Positions 21,701 to 33,200 of a stretch of 64,000 nucleotides of DNA are shown in pieces (the first letter of the stretch is position 1; each line of letters opens with the position of its first letter). This DNA is from Lanius collurio (taxonomy: Eukaryota; Chordata; Aves; Passeriformes; Laniidae), in assembly GCA_020086605.1 (NCBI GenBank), contig JACBWW010000085.1, positions 107,442-171,441 of the forward strand, in the 5' to 3' direction. The position numbers and the translations under genes are program-made. The notes below the pieces were generated by a model. That model had not been told where the DNA came from and ran no database searches. It was given only the letters and a program-made list of their open reading frames with translations.

Positions 21701-24447
21701 AGGACCAGCACCTGGGGACATGGGGCCAACACGAGGCTCCATCGGGTGCTTGGGGCTCTCTCTCTCAGCTCAGCAGTGCAGAGAGGCTCCTCCTGCTAAA
21801 GGTTTATGGGCCACTCCTGCTGTGACTATCACCAGGCCAGTGGGATGCTGAGATAAGGAAGGGAGATTGGAATGCCCAATGAACTGAGTAATGGACCCGT
21901 TCTCGGAATATGGGGCAAGAACCTGTGATGGGTCTTATCTGTCCTTATCTATGTCGCTTTTATGGATACTCTAAAAGCAATACAATACTGGGAAAAATTA
22001 TTAGGTTGCATTAGTTCTTTAATATTTACTAAACATTTATGGAAAGAAGCAATGTAGTTTCTCTTCAGATGGATTCTTTACATTTAATGTCCACAATGTT
22101 TATTCCTTTCAGTCTTTACATTTCTCACACTGACTGGCAGTAAATTGGGCTGAAGTTATTTCTGAACCAAAGCTGCTGCTGGTTCCTGGTGCTCCCTGAT
22201 AGCTCAGGCACTGCCCAGCAAGAAGTTATCTTACTATGAACTGTGCTGTGACACAGCAGGAGCACCTGGGAATAACAATTATCCCAATCAAGGCCATGGC
22301 CATTAAACCACCCATTTACTCCCCCAGCTCCCAGAGAGGAGATCATTAACAGGCTGACTTGTCAGTAACAGTTTCCAGTTGACTTTGGCTTGTGTTTCCA
22401 GAATGAGAAGTAAAAAACACTTCCATGGAAGATGCAGAAAGCCAGGGATAGGCTGTGGTCAGTGGGACAAAATACAGGATCACAAACAGATGGAAAATGA
22501 CATCACCACTCAACATCCCTTGGGAGGACACTGGGATCCTCGGGAAGGGCTGTCCCCAGCTCCAGAGACTGGCACAGCAAAACCCAGGGCACAGAGCAAC
22601 TCAGCTTGACTTGAGCTGAGCTTTACCTGAGCCCACCTGGCAGTGGGGCCCCATCCCCCGAGAAGGAGGGCACGGCCCAGCACATCCCCAGTGGAGGGTT
22701 CTGGGAGCATTTTCTCACTCACACAGTAATTAACATATCTTATCCTGGACTGACACATTAATAATATCCAAGTGTGACTCAAACTGGTTTGTGAGGGGCT
22801 GAATGTTTACACTCAGACCAAGAGAGCAGAGTGAGCCTGTCATTCCACCTCCAGTGGGATTAAGGATGGGGCCAGGACTAAGGACCACACTCCCATTCCC
22901 AGATCCTGCCAGGCTGGACGTTTAAAACCAGCATTTTCCATTCTTTCAGCCAACCCCACTCGTGCTGCTGAGGGTGCTGAGCAGCCCTGCCAGCACAGCC
23001 TGGCAAAAGGAACTCCCAGGCACAGGTGACCAAGGCAGGAGCAGCAGGAGCTGTTTGTGGGGGGATCTGTGGCAGGTGCTCACACACCACATCCCTGCCT
23101 CACCCTGCCCTGCACACAGAGCACCCCCCAGAGCTCAGGGCAGAGCACATGGACACACCACTGGAAGCAGGAACCCTGTGCTGAGCTCCAGGCAGCAAAG
23201 CCACGCTGAGGAATGAAGAAATTCCTTCCCAGAGTTTCCTGCACAGAGGCTGAGCCCCTCCACGAGCTCAGGTGGGATCCCACAGCAGAGTCCTCACACG
23301 GGCAGGATGAGCTGGCTGGGTGCCTTTTGCAGTCAGAGGGTTTGCTGGAGCTACAAGGATTTTTCTGCTTTTGTTTTTTTAACACAGGAAGGGATTATCT
23401 GGGAATTCGTGCTCCCCACCCCAGGCCTGGAGGTGAGCTGCAAGGGGAAGCTGGTGGCTGCAGCATGAGCAGAGGTGCAAAAAGCTTTATCTGTTTCTAC
23501 CTATTTCTACATCCTATGGGTAACTTGAATTTTCTTCTTCCCTTTCCTTCCCAGCCAAACAAGAGGAAAAGAGAAAAGCCTCTCTGAAAACCCCTGTGCA
23601 GGACAAGTGCCACATCCACAGAGCCAATGAACCCCCTGGGCCTCTCCAGCTGAGTGAACATTCCCTGCAGGCACCAGAGAACATCCTCAGGGCCACCCCC
23701 AGCACGTGAGCCAGGCTGAGGAGCAGGGCTGGGACAGCTGAGGCCCTTTCCTGCCACCCTCCTCTCCTGAAGGTGACACTGCCAGCCCAGGCCATAACAC
23801 ATTTATCACATTTAACAGGTGTGATAACACATTTACCCAGGCAAGGGCTGGAGGTCACATCCTACACCACCTCCAGCACAAACCCCCACCCGTGGCTGGT
23901 GAACAGCCAGGGCTGGCACACAATTCAGCCAGCTGGGTTTGATCTGCTTCTCTTCCAGTGACCCAGACAGCCCCACTCTCCTGCCCCTGCTGAAGGCAAT
24001 CCAGAGCACACAAGAGCAGCAGCTCCCCAGTGGGGCAGGGCAGTGGGGATGGAGCTGCTCAGCCCTCACCCAGCCCAGCCACACGGAATTGCCAGCGGCA
24101 CAGGAGAGAACTGGTTTCAGACACACCCCGAGAGCAAGGAGGTGAGAGCTGAAGGAGCAGGCAGGGGTGGGATTGTCCTTTGTGCCCAGCAGCCACGGCT
24201 GACCCGGGCAGGGCACTGTGGGGAGCCCCAGAACCTCTGGGAGGATGCTGAGGGGCACAGGGAGCTGAGCCCAGGGATGCTGCCCTGGCATTCCCAGGAG
24301 ATGCTGCAGGGGCACAAGGGGTGAGGAACACGCTGGGCCTCGGAGCTGTCCTGGCTGGGACCACGCTGGGCTCATCCTTTACAGGTTGGTCTGACTGAGG
24401 AAGTTCCAGGCTCTATTTTTACCTCTAAAGTTTAAACAATTACAATT
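18731..24447. other. Intergenic DNA between NSMF 3' end and TPRN 5' region
   Basis: About 5.7 kb with no recognised gene, RNA gene or well-preserved repeat. A minus-strand AATAAA lies at 20050-20055 without a coding exon identified upstream of it. The longest open frames, such as 23833-24375 minus (180 codons), show only low-complexity Ser/Leu/Pro/Gly-rich translation and are treated as chance. Genes that lie between TPRN and NSMF in mammals were looked for by eye (for example NRARP, TMEM203) and not seen. Confidence 0.6.
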
Positions 24448-24453
24448 TTTATT
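24448..24453 (-). terminator. Candidate NSMF poly(A) signal AATAAA
   Basis: AATAAA on the minus strand in an AT-rich patch, 2.7 kb downstream of the NSMF stop codon, and the only exact hexamer found between them. A weaker ATTAAA lies at 25065-25070. Sequence composition changes from AT-rich to GC-rich just beyond it, which fits the end of a 3' UTR. Confidence 0.45.
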
Positions 24454-27191
24454 TTCCTCTGTTGACCCCTTCCTTTCCCAGCAGCCACCTGAAAAACTCC
24501 ACCAGTGAAAAAGGGGAATAAAAGTGTTTTCCTCTGTCACCAGTGGTTAATGCCAAGGATGCTGCCACACACAGGACATCAAACATCACAACTCTATTCC
24601 AGTCCCAGCTCTGAGAGAATTTCATCTCTTTAGGCAAATGAATGCTACAAAGGAAAAAATAAGTTCATGTCATAAACATCACAAGCTATGAGGAATACAG
24701 ATCTTTGGAGGGAAATGCATTCTTCAGTTGTGATTATCCCACAAACTGCACCAGGAGAACAGTCCGTAGTGTCCATTCCCACACACACCTTCCCACAGGA
24801 ATTACTGTACAATCTACCTTCTACTTTGCACCCCAAGTACTACAAGTGCTCAGTGAGGATATACAATAGTTCTACAGAGAAATCACTCAAGTGGATACAT
24901 AAACAGGCCCTTTGGGGGTTAAATAAGATTTTCAATAGTTCCACAATGCTACATTCATGCTACCAAGTTCACTGAATTGGGATTTGAGAAAGAGGAAGAA
25001 CAGTTTGCCTGTCTCCAGTTACGAGGTGAAAGGGTCAGAAAGGGAGAGAGTTTTGTGTCAGCATTTTAATCCTCCCACAACCATTTCCTTCTCCAGATAA
25101 CATGATTTTGTGCTTTCATTGCACCTCTGGCTCCCACCTCTCACCACAGAGCTGGTGGAAGCTCCAATGTTAAATAGTAATTGGCATAAATTTGGTTGTT
25201 TTTTGTATTTTTTTTCCTATCTGGCTTATTCTTCCAAAAGCTCCAGACTGGTGCCTGTTCTCCCCTTCACTGTAAGTCTGGCAAACCCGACTGAGTCCAG
25301 GGATGAGACGTGGCTACCAAAGCTCCCAACCAGGGGGAGGCAACAGCCCACACCTGTCTGTGTGGCTTTCAGTGACTTTAAGCCATCTCTCTCCACCTAT
25401 TCCTCTCCTTACTGTATGTACATAATTTCTTCAAAAGTTTTGCTATAAAACTGCTCTAAATGTAAAGGGTTCAGCAGTTCTAGCCAGGGGCTTGCTCCCC
25501 AAAATTACAACCACAGGTATGGCACAGGGGAAGGAGGACTCTACAGATCAGAACACCTAGTTCTCTTTGTAAGTAGTTAAAAGAAGATTTGTACATATAT
25601 TTTCCTTCACTTCACAATCAACAAATTTTAGATACCAGGAAATCAGGAAAAGAAGGTAATTCTTCCCTGTTACTTCCTTGGCTTGTGAAAGAAATAACCT
25701 GTGTCACCTCCCAGCATTGCCAGTGACCTACACAGACTCTAAGTACTATTTGTCCTCTGAAAGGACAGCAGAATGTGAAAAAAGCCCCATTCCCAAAACC
25801 AAAACAGCACCCCCTTACCTAACCAAACAAAAAATGGATAGATTCCAAAAGGTACCATCAAATACCAAGTACAGACCTGGGCCCTCAGGCTGCTCTGACA
25901 GAGCTCGGGGTTTTCTCTGTCCTACACAGGAAGGGGCTGAGCAGCTCAGACCAAGAACCAGGTCCTGTAGCAGGGGACAGGGGTGGGCTCTGCACAAACA
26001 ACTGGCAATCAAGTGAACAGAGGGAAGAGAAAACTCATGCTCCAAGCCCGTGCTGTGTCCCTCCAGAAGCATTTCTGCCAAATGCCTCAGTGCTGCCCAC
26101 ATGGGAAGAGAGCTCCTCTCCCAACACACAGCAAAACACTGGCATGAACAATTAATTACCATGGCTATTAATTTCTAATTCACTTTTATACCAAAGCGAG
26201 CCTGACCGAGGCTTCCCAGCCAGGTCTCGTGTTTCTAACCTAAAGTATTTCAGCAAAACTAAAGTCCCATAGTTTTGCAAGCAGCAAAATAGAAAGTAAT
26301 GAAGTTGTGGCTAACTGGAGGAGAACTATACATTCGTGAGAGCAGGTACAGGTAGTGCAGCACAGCTACTCTGAAAGGAACGAACCAAACCAATGCAGCA
26401 GACATGCAGGGTCTGCTAACTTATGTTAAAACCATGTTTGCTGGTGATTAAATATGTCTACAGAAGATATATTACCATTCTGAATATATTTTCAAGCAGA
26501 CTGAAAATACCTCATCTATTGGTTATGGTGTGTTAGTTTTAACTAATTAAATATCAGGAGGGATTTTACCCCCTCCCTCGCTATAAAAATTGCACTTATT
26601 TTCTATTAAACAAAACAAACAAAAAAAGAAGATTTCAATTCTATGTCTCAGTATATATTCACATGGAAACGGGATCATCTTGCTCTAAGCTTGCAGGAGT
26701 AGGTGTAGCAGTCCTTGCTCTCCAGGACTCCCAGCACAGAAGGTCCCACCAGGACAACCCCCGGCTCCCTCTGTGCTCTGGTGACTCCTTCACTGTAGTG
26801 CATGGGTTAATTGGGTTTGTGGGGTTTTTTTTGTAAGAAAACCTGAGCTTCAAAAGTCTTTAAAAGGACCTGGAATCAAATCTGGCCCATTCTGACCCAA
26901 AACAGCTCAGTTCTGCCAGGAACTCCATCCTGTCCTCGTTTCACCCAGCTCCTCCTGAGGCCCCACGGCTCGGACTGAGGCCAGCGAGGTGTCACCGTCA
27001 CCCCCTTCCCTCCAGTCTCTCTTGGCCCAGGAGACTTTTCCTTCCGAGGGCTCCTCCTTCCCTCCCTTTAGCGCTGCTGCCTCCTGTAGGGCTGTGAAGG
27101 GCTCCCTGTGCCAATAAAAAAGTCTCTCTGCAATAAAGCATGACTTCTTGGACACTGGTGATGAGCTTCCTCTCGCAAAGTCTTCTCCAGC
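24454..27191 (-). other. NSMF: Probable NSMF 3' UTR
   Basis: Non-coding sequence downstream of the NSMF stop, more AT-rich than the surrounding introns (especially 24640-26660) and with no CR1 copy, which fits a long neuronal 3' UTR under constraint. It contains a Pumilio-type element UGUACAUA in the transcript sense at 25415-25422 and two possible poly(A) signals. The extent is inferred from the signals only; a shorter UTR is possible. Confidence 0.45.
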
Positions 27192-27289
27192 TCATAAAAT
27201 GTCATCGTAATCCAAGAGCTTGGAGTGCTGGCGGGTCTTCCAGAGGCGGTAAAGGCGGAAGTCAAAGTAAGTCTCAATCATTTGCTTAC
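27192..27289 (-). CDS. NSMF: NSMF exon 16, C-terminus and stop
   Basis: 98 nt of coding sequence entered in phase 1: GKQMIETYFDFRLYRLW, then KTRQHSKLLDYDDIL and TGA at 27192-27194. Acceptor is cacttctag. The human end is LLDFDDVL, so the C-terminus is nearly unchanged. Confidence 0.97.
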
Positions 27290-30200
27290 CTAGAAGTGAA
27301 ATGAGGCAGAGGGGTCACACCCTGGGCAGGAGGGAGAGGTGACAGAACACAGCAGCACAAACCCCCAGCCCAGCCATGGGCAGGGCACGACGCTGACACT
27401 GGGCACGTGGAGGGGCCCGTGAGAAACAAATATCTTAGAGCTCCTCAGCCATGAACAGCTCCCTGTAATCCCTTGGCAGGGTTTGTCCCTGGGGAAAGAA
27501 CTGAGCACAGAGTCTGTCTCCAGACTTTGACCTCTCTGCTCTGAGTGCTGAGGGGGGCTGGAGAGGATCAGCCACAGCCTGCATGAGGCACGGGGACTTC
27601 AGAGGCTGCAAACCAAGAGTTAACTCCTTGAAACACTAAAAATAATTAACACTGAAAATCCAAATTAAAAAATACCTATTTTTTTATATGACCAGGTCAT
27701 CTCTGTCCTGCTCCTGTCTGTGCCCCCAGCAGTGAGCTCACAGGACACACCAGTGCCAGCTGTGCCCCCCAGCCCCTCTGACCAAAGGGGGTCTCACAGG
27801 CAGCCACAGAGCGAAGGCCGTGCTCAGGAACTGCATTTGAAAACACAAGGGCAAACAACTCTGCACTCAGACAGGGCTCAAGGAGGGGATTTTCACTTGT
27901 GAGGCCTGATTAAGACTGGTTTTAGATGACTTTGCAAAGGATTACAAGGGTACACTCTCAATGCATGCCAGACTGACCAAGGAAATAAATTCAGATGTAT
28001 TCTTCAGCCCAGCCTCCTGGAAGCTCAGCTGCTTAATGCCTGCACACAGAACCCACTGCCTGGCCTGCTGAGCTGCCACAAACCTGGGAATTTCCCTGCA
28101 AGCTGCTCCTGGGCACATCCAAGCACGTTTGCTGTGGGATCTGTGTGCAGGCCCTGTGTGCAGCTGAACGGATTGTGCACAGAGAACTGAACAGCCTGGG
28201 CTAGAGGGAGGTGTCCCTGCCCATGGAGAGGTTGGAACTGGGGGATCCCTAAGGTCCTTTCCAACCCAAACCAGTCAGTGACTCTGGGATTCTGTGAAGT
28301 CTGTGATTCTGCAAACTCTGCACAGCACCAAAGTGCTCAACTCCTGCACGTTCCTGAGGGTGAAGGGAGGTAAGAAAAACCCAGCAGTGCTGGGGCCAGT
28401 GCTGTGGGGAGCAGAGAAGTGCCCACAGCTGAATCCTGCTTGGTTTTACCTGCCAAGGACTCCAGCAAAGGGAAAAGAACACGGGCAAATTCAGAATCTG
28501 TTGCTTGTGAAACTGCACTGCAAATTACTGACATTGACCAGAGAACAGGAAAAATCCTGTAGCTCCTCGAAATATCTTGAGCTACAGGGAAAAAAAAAGG
28601 AAAAGGGCCAGCAGACTGAGTTGTAGAATAGCTCTGATGGGCCATATCCCAGCTGTTTGTTGACACAATTGACTTGGTGCCAGTGTTTTGAGCTCTGGAG
28701 AAGAGACCCCAGCACAGCCCCAAGTGCATTTCCCCCCCACACTCCTCATGCCCCAACAGTGACAGAATTGCCTACACCCAGCCTGGAAAGCTGCCTCCTT
28801 TGCACTGCCAGGAGCCTGGGAGAGGCCCCTGCAGCCTCAGGCACAACAAGCAGGGTATTTGAAATGTGAACACATGCAGGAACTGCAAGGGGAAAACCAG
28901 GGGCAGCAGCTGAACTATTCAAGGTGGTTACAAGCAAAATAAAGACCATGGCAGGACTTAAAGCAGTCAAAACTGCTTTTTCAGGAAGATGCCCCCTGAA
29001 GGAAGCAGACTGGTTAGCAAGGAAATGAATTATTACCTTGAGCTGATAGTTCAAGTGGAGACTCAAAGGCAACCCTATAAGGATTCATTAAGTTTTTCAG
29101 ATTCTGAAATAGCTGAAAGGAAAACAGATCAGAGTTAGCAGCTGAAAACAATGACGACTCCTGAGCACCCAGAATTGCCCATCTTTGTTCAGGAAAACCT
29201 TCCACTCATGTCTCTTAGAACATCTATCTCACCAGTAAATAAATAAACCAAAGAGCTTTGAAGGACTCTTCTCCCCAGAGGTTTCAGTTATTTGTCCTGC
29301 ATGTCACTAATCCTTCCTCCCCTGCCCCTGGGAAAGGCACAACCCAGAGGGTGGTTCTCCCACTCACAGCCCCCCGTGGGACACGTTCCCACCCAGCAGA
29401 AGAGGCAGGTTTGGAGCTCCCAGAGTGACTCTGGCCTCCCTGGGCCCAGCACACATTCCAGGGGCAACCCACAAGCTCCTACCTTCTCCCCATTGGGGTT
29501 TCCAAGAACATAGCAGCCCATGATGTGGATGATATTTGGTTCAGGATTGACTTTACTCATCAGTCGGCTCAACCTCTTCCAGAAGCTGGAAAAAACAGAA
29601 TACATAACTTGAAAAAAACCTCTCTGTCTTCATAGGCATGATCAATGCCAAGGATGTGAGCACACACCACTCAGACAGGGCCTGAGGTTTGCAGCCTGGG
29701 CAGGAAACTGCTCAGGAAGAGCCACTGGATCTCAGACAAGGAAGAACAGGGGCAGACCCAGGGGCTGAGGAGCAGCTCCAAGTCATTTGGCAGAGAAGAA
29801 GGAGCAGCCCAATGAGCCAAGGGAGCTCCAAGGTGATGAGAAGGGAGCAAAGTCCCCCAGGAGTGCTTCTGCACAGTTTTACCAAGCATCCCCTCCAGCT
29901 TCCTCTCCCCCATCTCTATCAACAACTGCTCTTTCTGAACACGAGGGTTATCAGTGCACTGGCTCATTTCTAGGGCATGGAATCAGCAGGAAACAGCTGG
30001 AGAGATTGTTCTGAGTGAGCCAACACAGCCCAGGCAGCTCCACATCAGCCCGTGCTTGGTGCTGCTCACAGTCACATCCACTTGGTGTGCAGTGACTCTG
30101 AGCAGGCACTCAGGGCCTGAGGGACGTGAAACACGACCCCTCCCCTGGGCAGAGGGCTGGAGCAGACTTCTGGGGGGCTCTAAAGCCCAGAAATTCCTCC

Positions 30201-33200
30201 ATGGGGGTTCCAACCAGACTGCAGCCTCAGCTTTCCTCAGCACTGCCTCCCAGGGACACGCAGGCTGCATGGATATGTTCACTTCCAAGCTCCCAAACTT
30301 TCAGCTGCGTGTTCCCAGCTTTCTGCAGATCACTGATTTATCAGCTTGGGAGCAGCCATGCCTGGGATGTGTTCAGAACCGTGGATGTGCACACGTGCTG
30401 GAGAATTCCACAGCCAGTGTTTGTGCCAGAGCATGAGATTGCAGAGCAGATGTTGATTTTAATACTCAGTTCTCATGCCAACAAAAAGTTGTGTAGGAGC
30501 AGGTTGGTGTACATCCTCTCCCCCACAGCCAGGCACTGTTAGCCAAGCAAGTTTGAGCCAGCACAAGTGAGTAGGCAGCAAAACAGGCAAAGCTTTACTC
30601 TCTGCAAGGAGCAGCAAAATTGCTCAGCACTCCCAGCTGAAGGTTGGCATGTTTGTGAAAAGCCTCCTCAGTAACAGGCTGGACTTTGAGCAGGCTTTGC
30701 AGAGACAAATTCCATTTCCCCCTGGCCAGAGCCAGCTGTGGGGGGAATACTCTGGATTTCCACTACAGTCACCAGCTTAGAAATGGCATCACAGCACCAG
30801 AGGCTCAAGGTGCATGTTCTGGTTTCTGGTCAGCAAAGCTATTGTTAGTAGAAATATATTTTTTTTCCTCCTTTCTTGACAGTCTCTATCCACAGAGACA
30901 CTAAACAGATAAAAGTATAAATGCCCCAGTGACAGGGCTGCAGCACAAGGACAAGCTCAGCTCTGCCAGCTTTGCTGCTGCCCCTGAACGAGCTGTGAGC
31001 TGCTATTCAGTGCCTCCTCAGCCTCCTCATCCCCTGACCAAGCCATCCTGGCTGCCTTCACTTCTCCTGCTCTACCATGTGCTGCAAACATTGAGCAAAC
31101 CAGCAGAAAAACGCCATGCAAGCCCAGAACACAACCCAGCCACTCACAGGATCAGATCTTCCTCCTTCTCCACTTTGGCAAAAGTGGCGACTTTGTTCTT
31201 TAACAAGTACAAGTGCCCGGGGCCTCCCTGCAAGAGACAGACAGACAGACAGATGGAAACCCCTCTGCACAGGCCCTGAGGAAACAAACCCTGGCTGATC
31301 CCTGTCCTGCCCAGCCGTTCCCAGAAGTGCCACAAGGGAGCAGGGCAGCCCTGCACTGCGGACAGGCTCAGGGAACAGCCACACACCAGCAGTGTGCTGG
31401 GGGCTGATTCTCTGGTTTTTGCTGTTCTGTGCCCACATCACTCTAGAAAGGCACAATAATAGATAAAAAACGCCTTTGTGGGTGGCTGGAGAGTAATAGG
31501 GAAGACAAGAAAGTCCCTGTCACTTGGGGATGCTGGGGGTGGGCAGAGGAGGAGCTGAGCACAGCAGGGACAGCAGGTAAGGGATGGCCCTGCAGAGGAA
31601 CTGGACTCGGGCAGGAGGCACAGACAGATTGACACAGCACCAGGAACATTAAAAGTCACAATCTCCAGGCCAGTGTGCAGCAAAGCTGCTCCTCTGCAGC
31701 ACTGGGTACATGGAGGGAGTTAAGTCAGGTCACCTCCCTCACTTCTCATGGCACAGCTGCTGGGGAAGCCCAGAGCTGACACCACGAGGAACAGCAAACT
31801 GAGAAAGGGAATCCCCAGCAACCTCCCGATCCAGCAAGGCCTGGACTGTCCCAGCCACAGCTCCAGCCTGCCCCTTCTGCATCCTCTGAGCCATCTGCCA
31901 GGCTGGCCCACCACACACACCACTGTCTCACTGAAGCTGCATGGAAGCCATAACTATGACACTGCAAGTGCTTGTTCCTGTCTCTGGAATCCTTTCTAGG
32001 TCTGTGCTGATGCTGCTTTGCCTGGAGTTCCTTGAGAGAATCAACCCAGCTCTCGACTTGGCCTCACTAAATCAGAGTTGATTTCCTGCTGTCACAGCAA
32101 CTTGAGTCTGCTCTGTGTCTGGGAAATGGGAAGTGAAAGCTGTGCCTTGGCAGTGACTTTAATGGAAGCTGACTTTGGAATATTGGTTCCTCTATGTCAC
32201 TTTCCCCACAAAAAAAGACAAATTTGTAACAAATCACCCATGTGTTTAACAACTTTCATGTACCTGGCAAAATATCAGCATCTTCCAGATCTTGCAGCCT
32301 TTCCGATAAATGTTAAGTTTCTTCTCTATTTCCTCTGAAAAAAACAAAAAAAACAAAACACATTGGAAAAGATGAACCATGGAAAAAGCTCAAAATCAAT
32401 TAATTAATTATTTCTTTATACTTTAGTCCTGAGGGCAGGAAGCTGAGCTGGCAGGGGTGCTCAGTACATGCCATGGGTGCTGGGGAGAGCAGGAAATCCC
32501 AGTGTGTCACAGGCCAGAGAAAGGATGGAACAGCACCAGACATTGCTCTGTAGTGACCACAGCCCTGGAGCAGCCCCAGCCCTCCTGGCCCTCTGTCACT
32601 GCTCCCACTCCCCACCACACACATGTACAATGAACCTGCTGCCCCGTGCCTCAGTTTCCCTGCCACAAACCAGAAGTTCAGCACAGAAAAGAGGCCACGG
32701 AAGTGAAGGTTCATTACAGCAGCACATCCAAGAGCAGCTGACTGACTGTCAGGGGTCATTGGGGTGACAAAAACACCTCTGAGTGGCAGCTCAGGCACAG
32801 GGCAGCTGAGTGACTGAAATATTGATGGTTACATCTGCAATGGGCAGGAGATAAGAAAAGGAGGTAACACTCACGTACCCAGGATGTCGTCAAAGGTGGC
32901 ATGTTCATGGTCCTGGAAACCAAGACAGAAGACATCAAAGTTCACTTTCACTACACCAGCTCCCTAATATTCACACAATCCCATTCCCAGGTAAAGGGAT
33001 GCTCTAAGAGCACAATTACACCACCTGATGGCTGCTGGTCACAGCAGCAGTAACCCTGAGCCTAAATCACATTTCAGCACAGAAGCTGAAGACAGAACAG
33101 TCCATGAAGACCAAATCCACCTGAAGGCTTGAAGCTGAAGCCTGCAGACTCACCCAAAGCACAGACTGTCCCTCAGATGCAGACAACATCAGCAATGCCT

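Noticed and set aside
23833..24375. 180-codon minus-strand frame between the genes
   Set aside because: Low-complexity Leu/Ser/Pro/Cys-rich translation without similarity to the genes expected in this interval; treated as chance.
27112..27142. Two plus-strand AATAAA hexamers close together
   Set aside because: No plus-strand gene upstream was found; they lie inside the NSMF 3' UTR on the opposite strand.
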